From NCBI RefSeq assembly GCF_000283155.1, contig NW_004454229.1, positions 6,708,109 through 6,772,108 of the forward strand: a stretch of 64,000 nt of DNA. Reading direction: 5' to 3'. The stretch comes from Ceratotherium simum simum. Its lineage: Eukaryota; Chordata; Mammalia; Perissodactyla; Rhinocerotidae. Of the stretch, positions 25,250 to 36,093 are shown piece by piece; position 1 is the stretch's first letter, and each line of letters begins with the position of its first letter. The translations under genes were made by a program, and so were the position numbers. The notes under the pieces were generated by a model that was not told where the DNA came from, did not search any database, and worked only from the letters and a program-made list of their open reading frames with translations.

Positions 25250-26320
25250 CGCATTAGCTCGCTGACAGAAATTCACTGTGGTATTTAAAGTGGCAGCCAT
25301 CACAACTAACTCAAATTGTATTGGCTTCCCCGATGCTGAAATGCTCTGCTGAAACCATCAATTGGCCAATTCGGAGATAACATGGTGGCTGAAATTCCCT
25401 GTCATGCTGTAAAATCCCCTTTTGGAGCGGCTCACCAGCCCGGAGATCCGCAGCGAAACCTGCGACCAGAGCTGCAGGCCAGCCCTGCCTCGTGTAACAC
25501 AAGTGCTCGGGAGCGGGATCTGGCCGGCGGCGGGCGCGCAGGGTTGCCAAGAGGAAGGGCCTCCAGAGAGAGGATAACATTTTCTACTGGAAGCCTTCTA
25601 AAAGACAGCGAGAAAAGAATGGCAGCATGCACACGCCTGACACCAGGCCTGCCCACTGGGCCGCCTGCCCCTCAGCACAGGCCTGATGGCCAGAGCCACG
25701 GGAAGCCCACGGCATCGCCCAGAGAAAGCTGCAAGATTCCTAACGGACGGCACAGACACAGGTGCCAACCTCTTAAGGGGAGGTTTTCTCAAGTCAGTGG
25801 CTGCCACAGGAATCAAGAGCCCATCCGGCCATGGACTTGCTGTGTTACCACCCTACTCCAGGCCTCAGTTTCCCCATCTGCAAACTGAGAGGCTCCTTTC
25901 CTAACATACATTCTATCTGTTCAGATCTGAAACAGACTTCTCAGAAGCGGACCACAATTACAAACCATTTTCACATGCTCTCACCCGACTTCAAAAAAAG
26001 CTTGAGAGGCAGAAAAAAATCCAGGCCTTATTTCACATCACAGACGCACCAACTGAGGCTCAGAGAGGCCAAAGGACTTACCCAGGGTCATCTGAAAGAA
26101 TCAGAACTTGAACCCTGGTCATCTGAGTCCAGGTCCTGTGTACTGTCCAGGACACTGCGTTGGTCCCCATCACCAACCAGCGCTGAGCCAGGCCGCAGCA
26201 CGCACCCAGGAGTAACCGGCCGCCGGCCCCCCGTATCGCGGTCCGGTCTGCAAAGCCACGCTCTGTCCATCCCGAGAGCTCGCAAAGCTGCAGCTGGCAT
26301 CCCGGGCCCGGGGGAGGTCT
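25250..26320. promoter_or_regulatory. Candidate intronic regulatory region with two CpG clusters
   Basis: Two short CpG-dense stretches, about 25430-25560 (roughly 13 CpG) and 26145-26310 (roughly 16 CpG), stand out from CpG-poor intron. Just upstream, 25360-25371 is the perfect palindrome AATTGGCCAATT, which contains two opposed CCAAT boxes. A MIR piece lies at 25840-25915 and another (minus) at 26040-26160. An enhancer or minor internal promoter is possible; sequence alone does not prove it. Confidence 0.4.
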
Positions 26321-27021
26321 GCCACCCCGGAGCCTGCTCTCTCAAACAGCCTTCTGTGACTGCGAGAGAAGCATCAGAGGAAAACCTCCGACGGGGCCCC
26401 AGGGAGCAGCCGTGCTTCTTAAGGTCAGAGGACTGTGAAACAGAAGTGAAATGTCAGGCGCTTCACCCAGACAAAGAGCGGGGACACAAAGCCCGCCCTG
26501 GGAGCTGTGCACACAGCTGTCACCGGGAGGGGACAGGAATTTGGGAGGCTGGGCCGACCTGGGTCAGACAGGACACCCTGAGACCTATTCTCAAGATTCT
26601 TGCTGTGGCCTGAGCCCTGCAGATGTTCAGACAACACAGTCCACAGGGGGCTGGGACCCCCGTCTCAACTGCAGACAGGTGAGAAGACCTGCCCCACAGC
26701 CAGCCAGCGGGCACAAGCCGCAAACTTCAAGTGGGAGCTCCTGTTTATTCAGCAGTCCACAAGCATCTGCTTGCTCAACACCTTCCATATGTTCAACGCA
26801 CCAAGAATACAGCAGCAAACACCAAAGGCAGAGGTACCGCGGAACCACCAGGCACCGCTCTGGAAGCAAGGTGGGCAAACAATTCTCTCAAGAGCCCTCA
26901 GAGGCAAGAATAATTCCCTCCTTACTACAGATCAGCAAACTGAGGTCAGCAATCGCTTGTCGCTTGGCCTAAGACACCCAACCTGCAGGGCCCAAGATGC
27001 GCTCTCAGCCCTCCCTGGGCT

Positions 27022-27262
27022 GGTGGCTTCCAAAGTTTAGACTAGACCCACCATGAGGCACATTTTACATCGCAAACCCAGGGCCCACATGCATTCACAG
27101 GCAGGCACACATAAATCACTGAAAACAGAAGTTTCCCAAAACAACACTTATGTTTACTCCGTGTGATACAGTTTTCTTTTTTCGTAATTGCTGGTGGTGA
27201 CCCACTAAGCTGATTTCATGAGGCACTAATGGGTCACAACTCACAGCCTGCAAAACAATGTG
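27022..27262 (-). mobile_element. Probable hAT-type MER DNA transposon remnant
   Basis: Contains TAAATCACTGAAAACAGAAG, CCAAAACAACACTTATG and GGTGGTGACCCACTAAGC, a known mammalian hAT-MER pattern. Ends are related but eroded (TTCCAAAGTTTAGACTAGACCC against GGGTCACAACTCACAGCCTG). No transposase. Confidence 0.6.
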
Positions 27263-28104
27263 TTCCCACGTGCCGCTTGTCCATCTCCATTAAAACGTGT
27301 ACTTAACACGCCTGATCCTTGGGCAGGGATCAAACCCTTCTCACTTCCCAAGGCTCTGAGTGTCACTCACCAACCTCGGGATTTATTCAAGACTCTGCAA
27401 CAGGCCCCAGGAGGGGGGGTGGCAGAAAGGGGTGAAGATAGGGAGGGCTCCTGCCCTCAGGAGCTTTCAGTCTAGAAGGGGAAGGGAAGAGATACAGCCT
27501 TGACCCAAATCACTCTCCTTCCAGGCACCGTTAGCAAGTGAATAAAAGACACAGAGTTCCTGGGAGGAAAGGAGAATGTTCTGGTGGGGGTGGTCCTGGC
27601 AGGCCCGGAGGAGGCAGCCACATTCCAGGCTGGCATCTGCTCTACAGAACGGCTGGCTGGCAGGAGAGCAAAAAACCCAGCTCAGGTGGTGCAACAGGAA
27701 GGAATCCGGGGAAGGGTCAGAGCGGGCTGGGGAATGTTCTAGATTCCTACAGCAAGAGAAGAGGCCAGAAGAGGAGAAAATGGACACTGACGATGCAGTG
27801 AACCACACAGGCCAGGGGCTGACCAGGAGTGTCCCCGCGACATCTCACTTCATCCTCACAAGCAGGGGGCTGGTTTGTAGGCTGTATGGGAAGCCCCCTC
27901 CTGCCCTAATCACTCGAGGGCTCTTGAAGAAGGCGGATTCAAAGACAGGGAGGGATCCAGAGAACTAATCAACAGGTGAGCAAGACTACCAGCTCCTGTT
28001 TCACAGGCACACACTTCTCACACCAACATGATTCTGCTGCCACCCTCCTTTGGGCCAAGAGAAATCCAGGATTCCCGCCAGGCCAAGGTGAGATCATAGA
28101 ACGA
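27263..28104. other. Intron 4 segment
   Basis: A minus-strand L2-like piece lies near 27390-27480 (TGCCCTCAGGAGCTTTCAGT). The remainder is unassigned. No coding signal. Confidence 0.45.
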
Positions 28105-28310
28105 CAGCACACATTAACATAGCACTCACGCTGCACCAGACACCATATGCACCGTGTGTGCGCTGCGCACACAGACGCTCATTTAATCCTCATGACCACC
28201 TGATGAGGCAGGTGTACTTTATTAACCCCGTTTTCCACCTGAGGAAACTAAGGCACAGAGAGGTTAATTAAGGTGCCCAAGTTTGTATAGCCTGTAAGGC
28301 AGTAAGGCAG
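28105..28310 (-). mobile_element. MIR SINE
   Basis: TCATTTAATCCTCATGACCA, TGATGAGGCAGGTGTACTTT, CTGAGGAAACTAAGGCACAG and AGAGGTTAATTAAGGTGCCC: well-preserved reverse MIR. A forward MIR piece follows at about 28310-28430, making an inverted pair. Confidence 0.85.
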
Positions 28311-28430
28311 CACAGCGCAAAGGAACGAGTCCTGGACCCTGATCAGGTTTGCAGGTTTGAGTGCTACTGGTGACCTCAGACAGGGCATCTTTCCTCTCCT
28401 GGCCTCAGTTTACCTACTTGAAGATGACTA
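28310..28430 (+). mobile_element. MIR SINE 5' half
   Basis: AACGAGTCCTGGACCCTGAT and CCTGGCCTCAGTTTACCTAC in forward MIR order. Confidence 0.55.
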
Positions 28431-29489
28431 GGTGACCTCCAGTTCCATCACCTGCAACCCTGCTCTCTACATATATCCAATACGTTGCCCAGCCACGCTG
28501 GGTGGGACCGTTCACCTCCTCCCATCCGCCCTGACTCTGCGTCCTGGTCTCTCCGAAGAACAAGATGATTCCGCACAAGTCTTTTTAAGCACTTATCCCA
28601 GCTGGGCTGCATCTGTCTCTCCAACTAGCCGGTGAGCCAAGAAACTCAGCAGCGTCTCCTGCTCCTGGTCTGGGGCCAGCTGACCAAGGCCTCAGGCCCA
28701 CCCCAGGAAGTCCAAACAGAAAGCAGCCGATGCACCCAGAACCAGCTTCCCGTAGACCTGCCATGGCCAACACCTCCCTTCCCAAGCTCACCATCTCCTC
28801 AAGGCCCCTTTTTGGGACTCCTCGCTCAGAGAGTCAAGTGAGGCCTGAGGCCGGCCCAGGCAGCACACATACCAAAGAGGACGACGACAGGACCCCGACT
28901 TAGGGGCTTTCGATCCTGTTTAGCCCTGTAGGTATTTACACCGCACTTCACAGCACAACTAACTTTCCCCGCACAGCTTTCCATGCCTTCCCAGGGCCAC
29001 CCCATGGTGGGCTGAGCAAGGACAACCCTGTGCCTATTTTACAGTCAAGAGACTAGACTTTGAGAAGCGAAGGCCTCACCAGCTAACAGCTAACAAAATT
29101 TGAATCCAGATTTCCACTGATGCCAAGTCACGAGCGTTTGGGTCTTACCATTTAGCTACACGGCGGCCACATGTGGGAGTGGGACAGGGCCCCTCTGTCC
29201 AACGCAGATAAGGGGGCAGACATCTCAGGGGAGTATTTATCAGTGCCAGCCTGTGGCAGGACTGCCTGTTCTGCCCCTTGCAGGGGTGTGGGGGTGAGAC
29301 AAGACGGCTGGTATGGGAGGAGGACACATCAGGGAGCCTGGGACCCTAGGCACCCAGGCACCGGAGGGCATCACTGGGAAATTCAGTTCCCTGCAGTCAA
29401 CTCGCTCTCCCAGAAAAATATGCTGTTGTTTCCATCATATTACAAGTTTTGGGGGAAAACTTTAGGACTGTAAAGAGAAAGCAAACAAA

Positions 29490-29690
29490 CTTACTGAGCA
29501 CTAACCACAGAGATGCCCATTTTATATACATACTACTAGTTAACCCTCCTGACAACCAGGCAGAGGAATCACTTATCTCCTCATTCTACAGATGGGGAAA
29601 CTGAGGATCCAGAAGTTTGCCCTGCCAAGAAATGACCGAGTGGGGACAACTCAGGTGTGTGTCCCAGCTGCCAGTCAGAGCACAAGCCCT
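29490..29690 (-). mobile_element. MIR SINE
   Basis: TACTGAGCACTAACCACAGA, TTAACCCTCCTGACAACCAG and CTACAGATGGGGAAACTGAG. A further minus MIR piece lies at about 29000-29130. Confidence 0.7.
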
Positions 29691-29699
29691 TCAAAATCC

Positions 29700-30545
29700 A
29701 GTGGATTCAAGGCCCAGGAAAAGAAAAGCATAACCGAAGAGCAACATTCCTAAAACTCATCTCGCCGAGGCTACAGAAAACCCCATTACCCTGGCGAATC
29801 AAAAACAAACAATCATTATTGTCTATTTGCTGTAAGCTCCCAGCAACATGTATTAAAGAAGTTTATGTGAATCGTCTAATGCACTTGTGCCGTGGTCAGA
29901 ATTATTACCAAGCTAAAAAAGATTAATTTTTCTAAATACTCTAAACCCTAGACACTATTATAAAGGCTACAGCTAGTGTAACATTTCTGTTATCTTGGTT
30001 GACAGGCCCTCAGGCACACACCTCCCTTCCACTTCTCCCTCTTAAGACTTACACACACACACTCACATACAGAGGCGGGAAGGCCGAGGGAAGGGGCCGA
30101 GGCGGCTCTGGGTCCCCGCTGGAGAACCCGCTTCCCTTGGAAAACTGAGACAGACGGCCTATGCGACACCGCAGGGAGAGCTGGGTGTCTTCCGCTCCCT
30201 CGGAGCGGTGGCTGGCACAGAGCTGACTCTCCGTCCAAGTTTGCAAATGTTAGCTAACAAAGATGGCATTATGCAAAGACCGGTGCACACGGCTGGCCTT
30301 GGAGTTCAAATGAAGTGACCACTGCCAAACACTTTGTGTGGGTCCCCACCACTCCCCCGCCCCACGTCCCGCCTTGAAATAAAGGGCAAGGATTTGCAAT
30401 TTGGGGTCTTGTAGCCTCTTGAAACCCATTAAGGTGGCCTCACTGCCTGGGTTCTGGCAAAATGCAATTCCAGTTACTCACTTAGTATTTAATTAGCTAC
30501 CGATGGAGGAATCTGGCAGCCTCTGGGGTTAAGAGGAATTGCAGC
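29700..30545. promoter_or_regulatory. Unique AT-rich intronic block, possible conserved element
   Basis: Free of recognisable repeats and dense in transcription-factor-like words: ACAAACAATCATTATTGTC near 29806, GATTAATTTTTC near 29921, GTTCAAATGAAGTGACC near 30305 and TATTTAATTAGCTACC near 30486. Conservation cannot be judged here, so the regulatory call is inference. Confidence 0.3.
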
Positions 30546-31594
30546 AAACCGGGTGCGAGCCCGCAGAAAGGACGCAACACACAGTCTAAGCTCCAGGGGA
30601 GTGGGGAAAAAAGCAACTGTGTGTATGTTTTCTTTTTTTAACCTGCCACACAAGGGTGCCAAGGGTCAGAGCCAAAGGCAACGCTGTGAACTCGCCAGGA
30701 CCTCTGCGCAGATAGCTTGGCTGGCTTATCGCAGGGGAGAGCACTCCCCCAGCTACTCGGAGCCCAGCTGCGGCCTTCTCCCCTCCCTGCCCGCACTGCC
30801 ACCCTCTCATGCCCCGGCCCCCAAAGGGTTCTGGCAGGTGAGGACACTCCCTGCCTGGCAGGAACCTCAGGCCTGCACATCCAAGGTGAGCCCTCTCCAA
30901 TATCACTCTGCTATTTCAAACCCACCAAGGACGCTGGACCCCCGCCACGGAGCCACAAATACCTCAGCTCCTGTCCTCGTCCAGGACTCTGGGGCACCTT
31001 CCTACTCTAACCAACCCTCCTGGAGGCACAGGCTCACAGCTGAGGGTACAGGGGTCAGCAGAGTCCTGCTGGGTGGGAGGACACAGACAAGGGAGCCAGC
31101 CCGCTAAGGGAGGCTGAGTCAGGGGCTCATAGCGGCACAGCTGGAAGGGACCTCAGGTCTTCAGAGCAGGGAAACTGAGGCTCGAGCCTCACCAAGGTCA
31201 TGGGACTCCATGTCCACTGCGCTCCCCAAGTTCTTCACTGGGGACCACAGAGGGGCTCGGGCTCAGGGGCAGCAGTCTGTGAACCTCCTGAAATCACGTA
31301 CAAAGTCTCCTTTGTAGGGACACATGCACTTTCTGGAAGAAAAGGCCATAGCTTTTATCACATTTTGCCTGCCAATGGAGCCACTGCACCATAACCAACT
31401 CCCTTCCCGAGCCCAGGTCCCTCCTCTGCCAGTGACTCTGCAATTCACCTCTCAGGGGCTCGGTTCAATTCCCCGTTAAATTCATTTCTTCAGTGAATAT
31501 ATATGGGCGCACTTTGGGTCAAACACAAATATCTTCCCTCTGTGTTGCAGGGATTCTGTATCAAACGGGTGTTGTCAAAAACTGAGAGGTGGAA

Positions 31595-31760
31595 CTTCAA
31601 AGACCGTGGTCTAGACTCTGCCACCTCCTGGCTACATGCCCTTGCCCTAGCCATCTGAACTCCAGGCCTCAGTTTCCTCATCTGTAAAAGGGGGAGAGAT
31701 TTAATAATAAAACCTGACCAGCAAGGCACCTGTGAGGCCAAACCATAACCATGTATTGGA
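31595..31760 (+). mobile_element. MIR SINE
   Basis: GTCTAGACTCTGCCACCTCC, GGCCTCAGTTTCCTCATCTG and TAAAAGGGGGAGAG in MIR order. Confidence 0.8.
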
Positions 31761-31799
31761 AAAGCATTAGGAAAAGAACAGCACATGAGCCGTGCCAGG

Positions 31800-33139
31800 A
31801 ATCAACACTGCTCTCCAGCACCTGGAGCTCAGCGGCCACTTCAGGGCCTTACCTCTGCCACTCATTTCTCGCCCCCAAAAGGAAAACACAAAATCAGCTA
31901 CCACAAGGAGAGAAAAGACTGCTGGTAGTGGAGAAGGCACCCAAGACACTTCTATCAACCCCACAGACCCTGAAGGAGATCAAAGTGGAGAAGGGGGCCA
32001 GGACAGCACCGGGCCCGCAGGAAAAGACACAGCTGGCAGTTGAGAGTGTCTACTCCACGCAAGGCCAGGACCCAGACAACAGCATCCAAGAGAACCCAAT
32101 GGGACCCTAAGGACTTTCGTCAACATTCAGAACCACTGCTCAGGCTGGAGCGGGGGGAACAGCAGGGAAACCCAGGCAGGGTCCCTGCGAGCCTCCTCCC
32201 ATAGCCCCAGGGCGCTTCTGACATAGGGCAAACCAACTTCTCAGAAAAGTCCACTCCTGGTACTGAACCCTTAACGCTCCACACTATGTTTGGTCAACAT
32301 CAGGGCACTCGGGCTTATAAACAATGAGCCAAGAAAACCGAAGTTGCCAGGTGTGTGGCGGAAAATAGACAGTGACTCAAATAAAAACTCACCAACTCAA
32401 AGAAAATTTAAACCCCCTCCTCGCTGAGTCACCTGGTTCATTCCAGGCCCTACAGTCCGGCCTTGACCTGAGAGGAGCTTTTGAGATGACCTGACCTCTG
32501 ACCCAGCCATAAGGAATGGGAGACAACTCGCCAGGAACACAAAATCATTTCCCTCAGAGAGCTGAGACTGGGATCTTCCCGATGGAGGTCCTTTCCAGCC
32601 TCTTCATCCTGCCCCGCAAACACTTACCACTTCCTACCCACCACGCCCGGCCTGGGACCTGAGCTGCACAGACTCCCGACAAACCATCAGAATCTTTCGT
32701 TCTCCTTGACCTAAAACAGGAGGCCAGTTACTGCACACTCGCATCTACACTCCACTTAATCTTCTGAAGAGGATTTAAGGAAACTAGTGAACCCACAGGA
32801 AAATCACCTGGCTCAGGATCACCCAGCAAAAATGAAGTCACCAAAAGAACACCTTCCAACACTCCACTGGCTGCTCCAGACCAGGTCGGAGCCCAAATTC
32901 CCTATTTTTCCTTACCCATAGTCCCTTAACCCCTTCATTCAATGAGCACACATGCCTACTATGTACAAGGTACTGTGAGAGCTACAGAGATAAACAGCTC
33001 TGTAGATGAATGGTCTCGGGCACGGAAAAAATTAATAAGCTGTGGTTGGAAAGACAAACCTGAATGAGAAGTTAGTTGGAATAGGTGCAAACAAATGATA
33101 CCCACCGTGGACCTTGGGGCCGCGCCATGGCGGGGTCAG
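31800..33139. other. Intron 4 segment
   Basis: A minus-strand MIR remnant lies at about 32735-32830 and a minus-strand L2-like end at about 32930-33000 (TACTATGTACAAGGTACTGT). Otherwise unique, no gene seen. Confidence 0.5.
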
Positions 33140-33350
33140 GAGCACCAATATGGAGCCAGTCGTGGCCTGTGTTTAGATCCTAACTCCACCACTTACTGGG
33201 TGTGAATTAACCTCTCTGTGCCTCAGTTTCTTTACCTGCAAAATAGAGTTAATGTGCCTTCTCTCACAGGGTCACTGGCGGTTTGAAATGAGACTGAACC
33301 TATAGCATCAGCACGGGGCCCAGCACATGGAAAGCCACCAACGAAGGCTT
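33140..33350 (+). mobile_element. MIR SINE
   Basis: ATCCTAACTCCACCACTTAC, TAACCTCTCTGTGCCTCAGT and GGGGCCCAGCACATGGAAAG in MIR order. Confidence 0.8.
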
Positions 33351-33600
33351 TGTATAGGTGGTTTTTATAGACATTGAGATGAAGGGGCCATCAGAGTGCA
33401 GAAAACTATCATAAAAGTCCTCCACGAAGGAGAAGGTAAAAGACAGATAGGATGTGAACAGATAAGAGACACATGCATTCCAGACAAGAGGAAGGGAGTC
33501 CAGAAAGAGGCTACAGCAATAATTCTAGCAAGAAAGCATGAGGGTTAACTGGATGGTGGCCATGGGAATGAAGACTTGAGAAGGACAAGGAGAAAAGAGG
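33350..33600 (-). mobile_element. Probable L2 LINE fragment (antisense)
   Basis: GCATTCCAGACAAGAGGAAG and AAGACTTGAGAAGGACAAGG fit reverse L2. Diverged. Confidence 0.4.
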
Positions 33601-34267
33601 GTTCCTTTTCTTAATTTTCTTAAATATTTCTTAATTTTCCAGTTGCTTCTGTCACCTCTGCAACTCAATACCACCCCTTAACTCCTTCACAGTAGAGATG
33701 TTCCCTTCCCATCCCCACTCATCATTCATTCCTCCCTCCCACATGACCTGACTCTCAGGCCACATGAGACAAAGTGGATTGCAATCCAGGAAAAAGGGTT
33801 TTGATCCCCAAATCTGTAAATCCTGGGCCTCAATCAGTGTGACTTCAACTCTTGGCAGCATCTTCTAAACGTCTATGCCAACCTCAGCAATCTTGACACA
33901 ATTCTGCTGCCATTCCTCGCCAAGTTACTGAAGGCAAACCCATGCAAGCCTTCACCGTCACCACACGGTTTCAAGATGGCAGACCAAACCACGAACTGCC
34001 AGAGTCTCATATTATTTACTAGCGCACCAAACTTAGTTAAAAATCATTAACTTCTCTGAAAGATACTCTGCAAAAGCTAGCACAGACATCCTATATCAAC
34101 AGATTGACTTGAAATAAGTATGTCCACCCATCCCCCACTCTAAAATGAAACTATTTGCACAGCAGTCAAAGACTGGCCACACAGGAATTGGCCGTCCACA
34201 GGTTTAAAAAAAAAAACACACGCAGGATTTTTACCAGGTAGAAAGGTCAAATTCACCGACTATTTTT

Positions 34268-34506
34268 TGTGTGTGTGTGAGGAAGATCAGCCCTGAGCTA
34301 ACATCTGCCAATCCTCCTCTTTTTGCTGAGGAAGACTGGCCCTGGGCTAACATCCGTGCCCATCTTCCTCCACTTTGTATGGGATGCTGCCATAGGATGG
34401 CTTGCCAAGCAGTGCGTCGGTGCGCACCCGGGATCCGAACCGGCGAACCCTGGGCCGCCGCAGCGGAGCGCGCGCACTTAACTGCTTGCGCCACCAGGCC
34501 AGCCCC
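34268..34506 (-). mobile_element. ERE SINE (tRNA-derived)
   Basis: Reverse-orientation ERE with two ATGTTAGCTCAGG-type monomers (34293-34305 and 34338-34350 region), B box complement GGGATCCGAACC at about 34429-34440, and an end reading GGCCAGCCCC. Flanks carry ACTGACTATTTTT-like target-site duplications (34254-34267 and 34507-34522, one mismatch). It lies in the same orientation as SSBP3 transcription, within intron 4. Confidence 0.93.
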
Positions 34507-34522
34507 ACCACTGACTATTTTT

Positions 34523-36008
34523 ATATGGCTAATGTGCCTCTTAGCCTCCTCCTCCAACCTCCAGCTCAGGAAACCCTATGATCACCACCACGGATCTTCC
34601 CAGAAGAACCACATCACAAGTGAACTGGTCACCTCACCTTTTACTACTAAAAGTTGGCCAGGCCTTAAGTACCATTCGCCAGCTTCTCTTTTTCAGCCCT
34701 GGAGAAGGCACAAGAACTGGTCAATTTCCTCAGCATTCCACTCCAAGGGCATTAACTTTTCAGTCACAGCAAAATTTCATCACATTGAATATTCTCAAAA
34801 CCAGTGAGCCTCCAGCTGAGTCTCTAACTCCTCGTATTACAGGAGAAATTTTCACCATAAAGATATTCCTGGTAATGGGATGTGACCACTTGCGAAACTC
34901 AACCAAATGGGTTCTGGTCTCTTAGGCCAGCTTCAAACTCTGCACGCGGGGGATGTAGATGGCCTGGCCAAGTAGGTGGGCCCTGACGACGTTCAAGAGA
35001 CCAATTTCCATGCTCTAGAGCTTGGGGACCATTCCTACCCACCTCATCAGAAGTGTTAAGACCAAACAAATCACTCTTACGTGCACATGTGTGTGCACAA
35101 AGACAGACACACACAGACACACACACTTAACCTTCTACAAGGCCAATGAGATGTGAAGACTGGAAGGAGCTGGGATGATCTGCAGACACTTCCCCTTCCC
35201 TCTCCACCAGAAGATCCTAACCTGATTCATCTGATCATAACGTCTGACTCCAGCCCAGGTTTGGAGTCCAATTTTTTCTTTGAGGGGGACTGCCATGGGA
35301 GATGGACACGTGGCAGACATCTCCCTCATAAGCATTTCACAAATCTTAAGCAACTCATCCAGGTAGAGGATGAATGATAGGGTACAAGGCACCACAATGT
35401 GACGAAATTAACCATCTCCACAAGAATATTTTGAACACAGGATTATGGACCAGCCAAGGAGCTCAAAGTATACATCATCCTAGTGGATACAACACAAGCC
35501 CCACTACCAAACACACCCCCCACCCAAAACATCATTTAAACGATCGCTCGCTAGAAAGTAATGCAAGAGTCCATTTCATCAAATTCTCACTCAACCACTC
35601 CTTCTACTCCAAAACACGAGTTTCATATTTGTTTTTTTTGGTGTTGTTATTGTTGTGGTCAATTTTTTCTTAATCCAGCACCAAAGAGGCTCAGTCCCCT
35701 CCCAGCTAACTGTCCACTTGGAACATAAACCTCACATGGTTGAGCCCCACACAAAGCCATTTAACTCTCCAGATAGGCATCTACACTCTTCCACATAATT
35801 ACAACATTATGAAATTCCGTTCACCAAGTTAGAACGCTGCCGCAGGAGGGTCCGGAGCAAGGGCAGCCGGGAGGTGGGCAGAACAGAAAGAAAGGCAAGG
35901 AGAAAACAAAGACTACTGCCAGTTGGCTGTGTATTTGCTTTTGGTACTAAAGAAGTTAGAGCTATCCAACCCTGTAATTATTGCCAGGATTAAAAATTCG
36001 TTACTCAC
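34523..36008. other. Intron 4 segment next to exon 4
   Basis: Unique sequence with a CA-rich patch at 35095-35128 and a T-run at 35632-35670. No transposon recognised; the donor of exon 4 lies at its upper end. Confidence 0.55.
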
Positions 36009-36093
36009 GTAATCATGAAAGGCTTTCGCTTCACTTGAATGTTCACAAGTGTCTCGCCTTTCAGGAGCTGCACAGTAAAGGTCCCAAAATACG
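36009..36093 (-). CDS. SSBP3: SSBP3 coding exon 4
   Basis: Minus-strand exon of 85 nt: one base completes the cysteine codon, then 28 codons beginning [20 protein letters not shown] and ending EAKAFHDY. This closes the LUFS domain (about residues 65-92). The acceptor is TTTTTCGACTTGCAG (AG at 36095-36094) and the donor is GTGAGT from 36008. It ends in phase 0. The D in RRDTC fits SSBP3, whereas SSBP2 has E there as I recall. The open frame continues past the donor for about 20 codons of intron, but that extension has no family similarity. Exon 5, expected to start SAAAAPSPV, was not found at lower coordinates. Confidence 0.95.

Noticed and set aside
25831..26613. 260-codon plus-strand frame
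   Set aside because: It runs through MIR remnants and CpG-rich intron, has no family signature, and is antisense to SSBP3.
1..36008. Search for SSBP3 exon 5 (expected SAAAAPSPV.. on the minus strand)
   Set aside because: No matching segment with splice sites was found; intron 4 is known to be very large in this gene, so exon 5 is probably beyond the window. A short exon could still have been missed by eye.
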